Source of the DNA: Immersiella caudata
Lineage: Eukaryota; Ascomycota; Sordariomycetes; Sordariales; Lasiosphaeriaceae
Direction of reading: 5' to 3'
Length of the DNA: 64,000 nucleotides
Assembly (NCBI GenBank): GCA_030512335.1
Contig: JAULSU010000001.1
Location: forward strand, 4,340,001 to 4,404,000
Shown here one piece after another: positions 1 through 13,000 of the stretch. Under the pieces are notes generated by a model that did no database searches, was not told the DNA's origin, and worked only from the letters and a program-made list of their open reading frames with translations. The translations under genes and the position numbers were made by a program. Every line of letters begins with the position of its first letter. Within the stretch, counting starts at the first letter, position 1.

Positions 1-2709
1 ACTCTCCTCCGTATGTTGGCTCGCTCCCACCCAGGGGATTCTATTCCAGATGAAGCGGCTGCTAACAGAAGCCAGAGTGAGCTTTATGGGCAAGGGGACT
101 GCCAACGTCACGATGGTTTGCCGGACGGGAAGATGGCAGAAACAGAACTGGACCGCGGGTGAAACGTATTCGACCGAGCACACGGACTGCGCCCCTCAGG
201 ATCTCACGATCATGCCAAACGAGTTGATGGCCTCAACCTAGTGATGGCTCAGGTTTGATGGTTATGAGATACACGATGCGATGAGATTCCTATTGAGCGC
301 ACTTTTAGACTTGCAGGCTCGATGCCTTGGTTGGAACAGGCGGCGATGTACACCTCAGTTGGGGGTTTAATATCAGGAGAACTCTTTACATCATCGACAT
401 CATGTCGGTCCCGAGTGGTGACTTGTGCTGCTGGAGATCCCTGGGCCGATGTGCTGCACGACGCCGCATGTCTGATCCAGATTGTGTTTGAGAGCATCAT
501 ATCCTTACTGTACCCCTATTCCCGCTCCGCCTTGCAAAAGTTTGTCCCACCTATTCCCTGATTCCAGAATTCTGCAGAATGGCTATTTCGCAACAAGGTT
601 GTCATGATATGGGCCATTTCGTCGCACAGCTCGCACAGAGTCATCGCCTCCAGACACAAACCCAAGAGGCGCATCAAGCAGACGAGCAAGACCCCATGGA
701 ATCACTTGGACCCAACTTGGTAGCCCCAATAGCCACTTCTAGGTTTCTGCTCCCCGTGGGTGAAGGAGCCACGGCGGAAGCCATCATCGTGTTCCCCTCC
801 TGCCTAGCCTTCTGACACTCCTCAAACTAGGTATCCAACCACAACACCGGCAACTTGGAACCACTGCCAGAATCTTGGGCCTCGTCAAACCAAGACTACC
901 ACGGAATCTTTAAGAACGCGTAAGGCGTCATGCTGAGCGCAAAGATCTGGAGGCTCCTCCGTCATGAGCTCCTCAGTCACACCTCACACTTGTACGTTGG
1001 GACCCCCAAAACAAACAAAATAGCGGCAATTCCTACTCACATTCAGCAAGACCAAGCATACCCGGACAAAGCAAAACGAGTTTGGGGGTAACGCTTCAGG
1101 AACCCACAGGGACCTTGATGAGCCAGTCTCACGACACCACCGACCACCAACGACACTACCCCTCGCGGGGGATCTAGAACCGCACAGGTCTCCTACAAAC
1201 TTTGTGCCCCCGAACAATGGAAGCTGAAATTCGGGAGGGACCGGATGTCTCAAGACGGGCGCGGCTTCTCAGTTTTACATCAGTCCGCCCTTCCAATCTC
1301 CTGGTAGACCTCTTTCTATCTTTCTAACCGTAGCCTAGATACAAACTAACTTTTTTTTCTCAGGCAGCATCACGAACTTTGCTTCGCTCACGTTCCTCAC
1401 AGCCCATCACAGCAACGGTAACATACACACTACAACACACAGCAACAGCTTCCAGGCCAGAACCCCCCAAGACAAGCCACCCCTGCAAAAGGCTAACAAG
1501 CAAGCCGCACTTAATATAAGGGACAGAAACACACAAATATTACCTTCAGACCATCAGTCATTCACACATACGGTAAAAGCGGAGCCACCTAGTCATTCAT
1601 ATATATCCAGCCCGCTATTTAGCTAGCGGCCTGTCCTGACCTTCCTGGCCCTATCTCCTGGCTTATTTCTCTAATAATCTCACTCTCTTTTCCAATGTCC
1701 GTGGTCGGATTTTAACTCCAGATTTTTGGGATTTAAGCCAGATCGACACGGGATTTGGAACGATTTTTCGAAATTGTTAAGATTTAAAATGTCGATATGA
1801 TCTCATCACCAGGTCTGCCCTGGAGGTTTGATCATATCCCCCTTTATGGTGTAAGTCTTCTCTCCAGTGAGATAATCTCTTTCCAGCTCTCCGTGCTTCC
1901 CAAAGTCATTCTGATGATTCTGGCCTGCTGTCAAGGCAATTGAAGGCATCATGATCAACACAGCTCCCCCACTGGGAAACGTACGGATTGAACAGCACGG
2001 TCGCAACTGCACGCCCGATACCCTATACGCAACACAACCAGAGCCATCGCTACCACATGGGAACAATCCTCATAGTCACGGTCGCATTCTTGTCAATGGC
2101 CAGCGCCGATGAAGTAAAACTGCGATTGCTGCGAAAAATCACTGATTACACCCCTGAGCCAACTTGAAGCCTTTTTGTCGATCCCACCTCATTTGCGCGA
2201 TGGTGTTTGCGATCGCGTGAACGCATTGCACTTGGGAGAACAGAAAACCTGACTGCTCCGGTCGCGGGCCTGCAACAACAATGTTGACGAGCAATTGTCC
2301 ACGTGGCTGGTGATGTCTAGATACCTACCTTATATAGGGGGCGCCAATGTTGTGCGCGGAGTTTGCGGACACCTTTGCGGGTGACTGCAAGCGACAACGT
2401 GACTCGACACCATCGCCCGAATTGAAGCTATTGCGTGATTGCCACAGGGATTCTACATGTGAAGGTTTCGTGGTCCAAGCGTCCACTAGCGAGTGCGTTC
2501 TGCGGAAATCCCGTAGATGGTAGCCCCTAAGGCATCAACAGTGGCTCGAGCATAAGGAGTGGATACCCTCAGGGCTGATCTGTGGACAATTTACCGATAC
2601 GGGCCACGGGCTACGGGCAACGCGGTCGCAAGTATCTCATAAACTTCATTCCCGTCATATCTATCATGAGCATAAATAACAACATAGCGCAGGACTCCAG
2701 AAGAGCTTC
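1..2709. other. Gene-poor left edge, no supported gene
   Basis: No open stretch here matches a family I recognise. The longest are under about 90 codons (for example 984-1253 on the minus strand and an open stretch from about 1342 on the plus strand), they overlap each other on both strands, and none has a clear start plus splice structure. A minus-strand stretch ends at a GTGAGT donor-like site near 1040, but no downstream exon could be found. The 3' end of the kinase gene begins at 2710. Confidence 0.5.
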
Positions 2710-5089
2710 CTATTGCGCCTCCTCCTCATCCAGTGGCTCAACCCTGACGAGGATTTCCTCCAACAGCCCTTCCAAGAAGGCGCCAACGTCCTTGCCCATG
2801 CCGACTGGCTCTGCCTTGTCGTAGTGGTCAATTTCCTTGCACACATGTGCAAGTTTATATACAAGCTTGCGAATCTTCTCGTGCGCCGCCTCAGCCCGCT
2901 GCTGCTTGGGCGTTGGCGGGGCAACAGGGAATCCCGGTTCCGGCCGGTACAGTTGCTGCAGATGTATCTGCCGACGTTTGAGTGCCTCCTCTAGGGCAGG
3001 GAAGATGACATCGTTGAGCGCATCGAGATCGCCATTGGGATTTGCAGGCGCTGGGGGTGGAAAGGCAAATGCCGCCGAAGAACCTGCACCTCCTGGTTCG
3101 GGGGTCGATGACGTTGACGAAGACTGGCTGGCCCATGATGTTGTATTCCGGGGAAGCTCTTTGGATGGGAGGGGAGGCAGCCCAGAACTGACGTAGTTGG
3201 TCTTGTGGGGTGGAATTTGCGGAGGCTGCGATGACTGTTGCTGCGGCTGCTGGTAAAACTGGTTTGGTGGTTGCTGGTTGTTGTACAGCGACTGCTGTGA
3301 CGCCTTGCTTTGCAGTGGCTGCAAAGGCTGCTGGTTTGTCGTCCTCTGGAGTGGTTGCTGTGATCCTCCCCGAAAAGGTGGTATCTCGGGTATCTTCATC
3401 GGAGGAATCTTGGACGCTGACACTTGCCGGGACTGCGGGGTTTGCTGCCCAAAATGCTGACTTTGTATCGCCGAGCCCAAGTTCATTCCGCTCATGTCCC
3501 TCTGAAGCTGCTCTTGCAGCACGCGGTCATAATCAGGAGAGTTACCGACTGGGATAGAGGGCATGGGCTTCGCTAGAGAAGCCCGTGGCGTTTCTGGACC
3601 TGAAGCCTGATATTTGCTGGGCGACCCTTGTAGCGCAATGCGAGCTGGGGATGGCGGCGTGATAGATTGCGCTGGCACCGGTTTTCTTTGAGGCGATGAT
3701 TGCCTCGACGTCCCTGTGCCGTTTCCTCCTACGCCCTGCGGTTTCAGCGTGTCCCTGGGATCTACCGGATACTTCACTGGACTGGGCTCTCTCCTCCTCT
3801 CGCCGTAGTCGCTTGGTGGTTCGTTTGCCCTCATTGATCTGGCATTCGTTGCAGAATCGTCCATCGGGCTCAACAAGCCAGGCCTGTGAACAACGCCGCC
3901 CCGGTCGGCAACCAACCTCACAGTACCAAAATCCCACATGTCTTCATTGACGGGGTTACGGTTCTCAACATAGTGTCCTTCGTCATTCTCGAGATTCTCC
4001 TCGTCCTCGTTCTTGTGCGTAGCACTCCATCGGCTGTGCCTCTCAATAAGCTCCGTCAGGTACGTGGTCTTCTTTGCCTTTCTGATAAATGGGTGTTTGA
4101 GAAGCTCCTTCGCCGATGGTCGATCCTTGGGGTCTCGTTGCAGGCACTGCTCGATAAACTCCTTGAAGGCCTTGGTGAAGTTTCCTTCTAGTCGAGGAGG
4201 GGGGTTCTTCGGAATCAAGAACAAGACCTTCATGGGGTGGATATCGGCATAAGGCGGCTCTCCGTTGGCCAGCTCAAGGGCAGTGATTCCCAATGACCAG
4301 ATGTCTGCTTTGTGGTCATATCCACTCTGCTTGATCACCTCGGGCGCCATCCAGAATGGCGTTCCGACAAAGGTATTCTTCTTGGTCATGGTCGCCGAGA
4401 GCTGACCGGATACGCCGAAATCAGCGAGCTTGACTTGGCCATTCGCTGAGAGGAGAACGTTGGCAGCTGCTAGGTGTCAGCTCCGAAAACAAGTGCCTGA
4501 TCAACCAATAGAACCTACCCTTGACATCGCGGTGCAGCTTCTTGTCTGAGTGCAGATAGTCCAACCCCAAAAGCAACTCCCGCACAATGATGGCAATGTA
4601 GTCTTCTCCAATGAGCCCGGGCTTCATCAAGTCAGCACAGCTCCCTCCAGAGCAAAATTCCATGACGATCCAAAGCTCGGCGCCCTTGGCGTAGGAGCCA
4701 TAGTACTTGGTGACATAGGGCGACTGCAATTCAGAGAGGATGGCGATCTCCTGGATAATATCCTCGACTTCGTCCTCTGCGCTCTCAATGTCTATAACTT
4801 TGATCGCGACAGCCTGTCCTGTCCTCTTGTCGACGCTAGACCCGTATTGTTAGTAACGATGTTCCCATGGAGGGTCTCCTGGCAGCGGGCGGGCACCTCA
4901 CCCCTTGTAGACCTTGCCGAAACTGCCTCCGCCTAGCAACTTCCGTTAGCCATTGTCCCACAGGGCCTCCGAGAAAGGCCGTCATTCTGTCGGAGGCGAC
5001 CAACCAATGCAGTACTCCTTGGTGTACAGCAGCTCCGGGTCGAGCGACCCCTCGCCCTCCTCGTACTCTCGGTGATCCTTGTCTGCCAT
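2710..5089 (-). CDS. GCK-III (Ste20-like) serine/threonine protein kinase
   Basis: Germinal-centre kinase of the Sid1/Kic1/POD-6/MST class. Such kinases act in the SIN/MOR signalling networks that control septation and polarity; which paralogue this is cannot be decided here. Exons are 5089-5005, 4932-4902, 4835-4519 and 4466-2710, giving about 729 residues. Visible motifs are the glycine loop IGGGSFGKVY (residues 28-37), the VAIK lysine (51), HRD (140-142), DFG (160-162) and the GTPFWMAPE activation segment. After the catalytic domain comes a long Pro/Gln/Ser-rich linker and a conserved acidic-helical C-terminus ending in EEEAQ. Intron 3 ends in a TAGCAG tandem acceptor; the second AG restores the family motif DVKAAN. 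All introns are short (49-72 nt). The start at 5089 directly precedes a plausible MADKDHREYEE leader. The gene is intact. Confidence 0.95.
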
Positions 5090-7236
5090 CCTGACGGTTC
5101 TCTGAACTCGCCGCCAAATCCCAAGGTAGGATACGCTGGTCTCTCTCAACGATCACCCCTCGAATCGCGCAGCATAAGATGGCCAGAGGCGGTGGTGTAG
5201 CGGTGGAGAGCGGCGTCGGTGCAAGCGGAGCGCAATTCCCGTAACCCTGGATACTCTTGGTGCTATTCCTCCTAGGAAAGTTTCTCGTCGACAGCAAGTT
5301 CGCTGGTCCAAGGCAGACCGACAAATGTGTCCTGCAAGAGACGAACAAGGCAAGGCTCGGTACGTGGTAGAAGTCGGTGTGAGGGCGTGGCGCGCGGCGG
5401 AATGTGCCACCAGTCGCTGTCGAGATCGAATGCAGGTGCCGTCTGTATCGGGTAATTGGTCAACAAAAAAGTCTGAGACACAAATTGCCAACGGCGCGGA
5501 AAGAGCTGCAGGAAAAGGAACAAAGCCAGGCAGGGTAGGGAGCACGGAGGGCCAAGAGCCAGCTGCTAAAAGGACGGTCGCCGCGCTCAGGTATCGGCAT
5601 GTTGTTGCTTCAGTGTGCTTACCTTACTTTTCGATCGCCAAAATAACTTCGTCCGGCTAGAGAGAGGGGGGGGGTGCTATGCGAACTGCGGAGAAATAGA
5701 CAGTTCAAATATACCTAATGACTGGGGGGGGAAGTTACAAAAAGGGAGAAAAAAAAAGAACACTCGCAGCAGCCTGGCGCACTCCTTCGGCGCAGCCAGC
5801 TTGTCGGTGTGTTTAGTTGGCAATGTGCACTTCCAGAACCTGATGTGGGGTTCATCTCGACGGGACAGCGAAAACACGGGGCGCCCACTCACCCATGGGA
5901 TTTTTTGTTTATCGCGACCTCCACTCATCCGCAGGCACCTCCACTCCAGGGATGACATCCCGGGGCTGGACAGGGGCGACAGAGTCGCAGCGGGGCTAGT
6001 AACACGGGAATCTCCAGCAGCGCAACGACAACGAAAACTGAACCATCACGGACAAATCAACCGAACTTCCAGTCCAGCAATCCAAACCAAGTCCAATGCA
6101 AACTTCCAAACCTTACCCAAAAATCCACGCAGTGGCAACCACCAATTCGCCAATGGCAGTGGCCCCCTCTGCAGCACCCGACCCTTGCAATTTCCCTCCG
6201 CACTTGCATCGCAGCACGACATCCATTCCCGCCATCCCTACGCAGCAAGGCCCTCAGGCCACCAGGTCACCTTTTCCCCTGTAATTACCCCAGACCACCT
6301 CCTCAGACCTACCATTCGTTTCCTCTGTGATCCGCAGGAATGTTGAGGTGAAGCCAAGGCCAGAGATGAGGCCAAAAGTGAAGAGCCCATCCTTCTGCAG
6401 CTCAAACCCCCACCTCACCACGCTCACCTGCAAAGCCCTCCACAAGGAGAAACGATATCAAATCGCGTCACCCGCACCACGTCACCCCCATCGCGGGAGC
6501 GGGATGGCGTGGATGAGATGGTTTCAGGGGCGCCACCTTGGCCCTCGCATAACCGGCAAAGGAACACCAACGAGCACGCTCCCTCTAGGGCTGATGTTTC
6601 CCCTGGCTCACCTTCCCCACCAACGAATGACATGCCTTAACCCTCAGGTGTGCTCACCTCAGCCCGGCGCAGGGGCGACGCACGTTCTCGCGTTCAGCTG
6701 GGTCTGCCCCAGATTGACCGCCAAGCTCGGTTTGGTTGGTCGAGGGGCAACTCCTCGGCAACGACTGTGATGCTCTCAACATTGGTTATGATTCCTAAAT
6801 TCCAGATTCACGATGATCTCAAAGGCTCAAGGACTGCCAGGACATTGGATTCACCCAGGCAAAACTGTTCGCCCATAGTCTACCGCTCTAAGTTGATGCC
6901 CCTCATGGATTCCTTCGATGCAAATGTAACCCTTGCCGCTCCCAATGGGCATGCCAACCGGGTCACCCATGCGCTCCATTAGTCCCGCTATCCCGTTGCA
7001 TACCTGCATGAAACCTCTCCCAAATCAAGGAAAACGCTGCCGTGCAGCAGACGACTGCCAGTGAGAAAGTCAAGCGGCCAGGCCCTGGCAACGAAGACCA
7101 CGCGGCTTCCTCCTACGCCGTGACGCCCGTTTAAAGAACCACATCGGCCTCCTTAAATCGAAACAGCCTCCCGAGTAATACATACCGAGCGGAATAGCAC
7201 TGGACTGGACGATCTGTGCATGCTGCACGACGCCGA
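5090..7236. other. Intergenic, 2.1 kb upstream of the kinase
   Basis: Region between the 5' end of the kinase gene and the 3' end of the UBX gene, both on the minus strand. It contains purine runs and short poly-G/poly-A tracts near 5665-5760. Open stretches on both strands are short and match nothing I recognise. Probably kinase promoter/leader plus the UBX gene terminator zone. Confidence 0.5.
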
Positions 7237-8951
7237 TCACTCATCCGGCTCAATAAACTCGATCATGACCGTTCCGTTGGCCAGTCCTGCCTCCTGAATC
7301 GTCTGGTCGAGGTACTCGATCAAGTCATTGCCCTGAGGCATCGACTTCAACTCAAACTCGACTCCCTCTTTGCCCGCAATGGGCTCCGCTTTGAGCCACT
7401 CATATAGACGAATAACATGTTCGTGCAGACCAAATCTGCGAATGATACGGTTCGGCGGGTTCCGCACCTGAATCCTAGTTGTCGTCTTAGGATCAGCCGC
7501 CGGTTCCACGTGTGGACGATCAGAGGCGATCCGGGCGAAAGGTGATATTTGTGGTGTTGCAACAACGGACGTTGCGGCCTCCTCGGCCTCCTCGGCCTTC
7601 TCCTTGCCCTTCCCGAGGTCTCCAACAGATTTGGTAAGCTCGTCAGGGTCGATAAGGTCGGGGGAAACGTCTCCGCCATTTGACTCCAGACTGTTCGCCA
7701 TTGCCATCCGGAGCATCTCCTCCTCTGTCATCCTGTCCACATTCACCGAACGCTCGGGGCGCTTCGCCTTGGTCACGGGATTCTTGCTGTTAGCGGCCAA
7801 GCTGTACCGATCGAGAAACTCGACCAGCTGGCCGTAGAACTCCAGAGCCGCGGGGAAGGGGATCCCGCTCCAAACCTTGACCTGCTCGCCTGTCCTAGGG
7901 TCAATGATGGAGACGTGCGGGTAGTTGTTGGGATTCTCGTGCGTCTGGTGAGGGAAGTAGAATGAAATATACTGCTGGGATGCTGGGTCGACCTTGTCGA
8001 ACTGGAGGAAGACGAAATTTTGGCCAACTAGCTGCTTGATGGCCTCATCCTTCCAAATATCGCGGTTGAGCGCTTGGCAGTTGAAATCGGACATGTCCTG
8101 AAGATTAACCAAAATCCACTTTTTCTCCTCCTTGCCCAAGTCGCGCGCTTCGTCCCAAGTGATGTTGGACATGAGATCGTATGGTGGGCGGAAAAGCTCG
8201 GCAAGACGTGTCGCTCGACTAGTCGCGGCACCTAATGCTGGGGCGCCGGGAGCGGATCCCGATGCTTCACCATCCCACACCGACTGGGCAAATGGATTGT
8301 TGGTCCGACCTGGGCGTGCTGTCACAGGTCAGTCAGTGCTCAATGACCCCAAACCCGAGAACATCCGGGAAGTAACTTACGTCGGGGCGCCTGCCGCCTG
8401 CGAATCTGCTCTAATATAGCTTCCTCATCTGGGCCCCCGTACGCGCTCGGGGCGACCAGAGTCTCCGTGGTACGGGCCATAGGCGCACGAACACCCTCAT
8501 CGTCCAGAGCTGGTCCACCGCCGCCGTACAACTCCTCTTGTAATCTTTTGGCCATCGCCGCGTCTTCCTCCTCCTGTGCCGTCCGAGCCACATGGACAGC
8601 GTTGGCGGTATCATCCCCATCATCAAACTGCCCAAAAGACTCATCCTCCGTCATCTCGATATCATCGTCCGAATCCAAATGGATGACGCCCTGGGCGTCC
8701 TCACGGCCTGCCCGTCTATTCGACCTCGATCTGTTCGGTCGGCTCCGAGCGCGCGAGGCGCTTGTGCTGGGGCCGGCCGCCTGGGCGGCAGGTGCTGGTG
8801 TAGAAAGCGTCCGCTGGAGGTCCTCGTCGGCGAACCAGAGCTGGACAGCCTGCTCGATGTCGGCACCGCACATCTCGAGCATGCGTCGCGCGGCGTCATC
8901 GCTGGCGCCGGTGATGCCCATAAACTGCTCGACATCCTCGGGGCTCGCCAT
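7237..8951 (-). CDS. UBX5: UBA-UAS-UBX domain protein (Cdc48/p97 adaptor, Ubx5/UBXN7 type)
   Basis: Substrate-recruiting cofactor of the Cdc48/p97 ATPase in ubiquitin-dependent proteolysis. Two exons, 8951-8381 and 8318-7237, encode about 550 residues; the 62-nt intron has a perfect GTAAGT donor and an ACAG acceptor. Domains in order: an N-terminal UBA-like fold (about 1-45, with MGITGASDDAARRML and an EQAVQLWF end), an acidic/Arg-rich linker, a thioredoxin-like UAS domain (about 230-355, including WILVNLQ and YFPHQ-like elements) and a C-terminal UBX domain (about 465-550, with the motif RIQVRNPPNRIIRRF). Length and domain order fit fungal Ubx5. The start is the first ATG before the UBA domain. 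Two minus-strand proteolysis genes, this one and ECM29, sit next to each other; whether that is functional is unknown. Confidence 0.93.
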
Positions 8952-10034
8952 CTTGGGGGGCGGCGATCGGGCAGGCAGTCAAAATGGTTGAGGCGCGGGG
9001 TCGAAGGAGGGGTTAACGTGGGATGAACGTTGCGAGGGAAGGGGCGGCAGCCGTTGAATGAACTCAGGCGATGAATGAAATCTTTGAGAGAGAGAAAAGG
9101 CAATTCCAAACGCTCCGCCGAGGCAGTTGAGAGAAAAAGGAGGCGCCTGGGTTGTGGTGGCACGCGGGGTTTCGGGGGTGGCGTTGGGCGAGGAAGAAGC
9201 TCTGCAAGCTGAGGCGATAAGGCTTTAAAAATCAGGAAGCCAGCGCACCGAGCGCGGGGTCTTGCTGAACCGCCGCCCGAGACCAGATGGAACAATCGGA
9301 AGGTGCTAGAATGTGCAGGTGAATCCGCTTCGCAAAATCACGGGGGAACGGTATAAAGAATGGAGGTTGGTCAAAGAGACACCTCGGACTTTGTCAGAGG
9401 CAGCGAGGTTGAGTACGTCGACAAGCCACGAGCTCTCGCAGGCGTCGCCAGTTGGAAGCGTGTGACGCAAGAGGTTGCCGGATCATCCAAACATGCGATT
9501 CCCGACTTGCCACACCACGCACAGACCAGGTCTCTTGAACAGTTTAGGTCAGGGTTAGGGTAAAATGTGAGTGACAAGGAATCGAACCTGGGTTTGTTCG
9601 GAGAGGGGTTGAGAACCGCAACGAACTGTACTGACCATTATACTAGCCGCTCTTGATAGTTTGATGGATGCTTGGTCGGCTGTGAAATATTGTTTCTGTT
9701 GGGGAATTTTAGCCCGGTGATCCTGTTGTTGACACACCCCTGAGATGGAGACACAAAGTGGGTCGTCCCAGCACTGCCCCTTTCTTGTGGGCAACACGGA
9801 CACTGCAGGGCACGCTCCTTACTTCCGATGAACAATTTATTTACCTGCTTCTTACAGCCCTAGAGGACGTAAACAGAATCAAGGCTTGCAATTGTCGTGT
9901 TGCGTCATTGGAACATGGTATTACACCAGCAATGATGGATGGGACTCGACCAAAAAAAATTCCATCAACAGGTTGAGAGTGAAAGGAGCCCATAGTTTAA
10001 CATCTAAATATATAGTTTCGCTGTACCGACCTTA
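8952..10034. other. Intergenic between UBX and ECM29 genes
   Basis: About 1.1 kb with the 5' region of the UBX gene on the left and the 3' flank of ECM29 on the right. It contains the tRNA-like element listed separately and a telobox-like TTAGGG pair at 9552-9560. No protein gene is supported. Confidence 0.5.
9568..9652 (-). pseudogene. Degenerate tRNA-like element (Glu-like)
   Basis: The minus strand carries a tRNA-type A box (TAGTATAATGGTCAGTAC, with a D stem that pairs) and a B box (GGTTCGATTCC) at tRNA spacing. The middle contains the loop TTCTCAA typical of a Glu (CTC) anticodon, but its stem is imperfect and flanked by an extra GTTCG/CGAAC helix. The seven acceptor-arm positions on each side do not pair, and the T stem has a mismatch. 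I therefore read it as a tRNA pseudogene or tRNA-derived fragment. An unusual intron-containing tRNA is a less likely alternative. Confidence 0.4.
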
Positions 10035-13000
10035 CTAGCCCAGAACTGCCAGGCACTCCTTCCACTTTCCTTGAACCTCCAACGATCTCTCCTCTCTCAG
10101 AGCCTTCTCCACGGCGCCCTTCACCACCGCCTTCGTCTGTGCGAGCCCCTCTACTGCATCACCACCCTGCTTCTTCCACAGCTGCGCGGCTGCAATGGCC
10201 GCCTTGATCCTCGCAAGTCTTTGCTCCTCCGTCCCCGCATCTGCCTTGTCCAGATCCAAAGTGGCAAAATACCACTTCAGAACCACCAATCCTTCGTCTC
10301 CCGTATTCACTACTCCATCCCCAGCAGCCTCCAGGACTTCTGCGACGCACTCATACCAGTACGCCCGACGGACAATGTCGAACTCCGTCTTCCCAATATA
10401 CGGACTCTCCAAATTCGGCTTTCCCTTGGAGTTGTTCCCATGCTCCAGGGCAAGCAAAATCTCCTTCAACTCCCCAATCGGGGTCTTCCTCATCTTCTTC
10501 CGGTTGTATCCCTTCGCCACAGCCTCGATACCTGCCCAGGCAATCTGACTCCTCGGGTCCACCCCCCTCGTGTTGCCCTGCTTGGGCTTGTCGACGTCCA
10601 TTTCGTCTTCATCCTCGTTCGGTAAGTCGATGTAGTCCCAGACAATTTTGCAGATTTCAGGAAGCAGCGTCAGGTCATCCCTGGCAGCGGCAAACTTCCA
10701 GAGACACTTGAACGCATGCGGGCGGTATTCGTCGTTGTTGCGGTTGGCCTCTCGGATGGCAATTTTCTTGAGCTGCTCGGCGAATTGGGTATCCTCTGTC
10801 CACCAAGCCTTGCTCTTGCTTACGAAATCCGGAAATGGCTCGAGAAGCTTTTCCTTCTTTGCGAACGTCTTGAGCGACAGCGACTTGTCGTAGATTGGCC
10901 ACACGGCTTTCAGATTGCCAATGTTTACCTGACCTGTGAGATCGCTGGAGCCGGTGATGGCGGCAACAATAGAACTAGTGGCAAGGGCACCGGCATGCCT
11001 GAGAGCCCACTGCGCAGAGCCCAGGCATTCTTGAACCAGGCTGACAATCTCGGGTATGTAGCGTGTGATAGTCAAGCCGCTTCTGCTCCAAACCTCCTCA
11101 AACCCCTTCTCAACATACTCGTTCGTGTCATGTTTGCCCAGGAATGCTAGGGGAAGAAGTTGCGACTCCAAAGCGGTGAAGTGGTCCGGCGAAATCTTGG
11201 ACAAGGCCAAGATAGCATCGGCAACCTTTTCTCGGCGGATCTCATCTTCCGACTCCAGATACAGCTTGATGAATCGGTTGACATAGAGCTCCCTTGCCTC
11301 GTCAGGGGCGACCCGGAAGATGTAAGCTGCTGCGCGGGCATAACTTCCGCTGACTTCGTTGTTTTTTCCGAGCGCTTGCTTCTCCATCAGCTGCAGAAAT
11401 CGGGCAGCGTGTGGCCGGAAGTCGTTGGTGTGTCTAGTAGCCAGGGTACTCAGGAGGCGGGCGCACCCCACCTTGGTCGCCATGCCTAGCGATGACTTGA
11501 CCGTTTCTTCTAGCTGTGGCGCAAGCTTGCTGATGACATCGCTGTCGGCGTTGCGCAGGCAGTTTTCGATGGCCTCCGTCAGGGGACTCTGCGAGACCAT
11601 GGCGCTTCGCAACTTGTCGATTACCTCCTTGTTCTCCTCCTTGGCACGCAGGTAGGCGTAGTTGAAAGCCTCTGGCTCTATCGTGCTGAGCTGACCAAGG
11701 AGGTTGGGTATCAGTGTCGGCACGTAGGGGTTCAGCCCCTTTCCACCACTCTTGGCGATCTTAATCACCGTCAAGGTAGCGAAGATCTTCACATCCTCTG
11801 CCTTGTTGTCTATCGCCTTCTCGGAAAGGAGGAATGGCAAAGCCTCCTTCATCATTGGCACAGCGGCAGCTGTTGGCCCCGATTCCTCCAGCTGCCGCAC
11901 CAACGTGGCGCTGAGCGAAATGCAAAGTTTGAATGCTGCCTCGCGAACACTACCTTTTACGTCGTCGAGCACCTTGAGCGCAGAGGCCCAGATATCCTTG
12001 TAGTATGTCTCGTATTTGGGGAATGGTCGCCCAGCGATCAAGTCCGAAATCGCACCACAGCAGGCTTGTCGGACTCTCCATTCCTTGCCAATAATGTTCT
12101 TGAGCAGATCTTGCATAATGGCATCAAATTGCGTGTCCAGAACGGTGCCGGGATCCTTGACCAGTGCCTTCCAGATATCATCCATTGACTTTTGGACGTG
12201 CGAGTTGGGGTCAAATCGGTAACGGAACAGCTTGGGGTATAGCTTGGGGTCGATCTCTGACTGTGATAGGATGTTGCTGAGTCCGAAGCGCCCGAAGGCC
12301 GAACGGGTGGACCAGGTTGCCGAGTCCGCCGCCAAAGACATAAACTTGTAGATGAGACTCTGGTCCCCGACTTCATTGGCCAGGCTAACGATATCTTTGT
12401 ATGAAGTGATGGAATTTCCATCGGTTGTGGGCAGAGCGCCGGCTTCGAAGAGCTCCGTGTCGTCTTCAACCTTGGTTTGCGGGCCTGTGCCGGTGAATGC
12501 TGTGACGATGTCGCGTTGAAGCTCCTTTTGCAGTTCTGCATCCCCCTTCTGGAAGACAAGGGTAAGGCCTCGGGTGGCTGTCTCTTTGACCAAGTCGTCC
12601 CTTGCGGCGAGAAGCCTCATAAAAGCGACTTGGCAGTCCCTCAGCTTTTGGTGCACCTCCTCCAACTGCGAGCAGTGTTGGATGATGCAAAACAACCAGA
12701 TACCAGAAGCCTTCATCAGTGAAGGCTTCGTCGTCTTCGAGTCTGTCAGGATTTTCTGGAGAGTCGAAGCCACACGGTCAGAACGCTTGCCTACCCGCCA
12801 AGGCCCTTCTTGCGCGGCAACATCGAGTGTGAGTTGCACGACCCCTGCATCCCAGCAGCCGATAGTGGCTGCGATGGCCTCGCCCACAGCAAACTGAACC
12901 TCGACCCCCTTGATGTCATAGAGGGAGTAAAGCTTTTCCAGGACGAGATTGACAATATTATCTTGCTTGAAAACGAGAGTAAGCCTTCCCAGTGCGGTGA

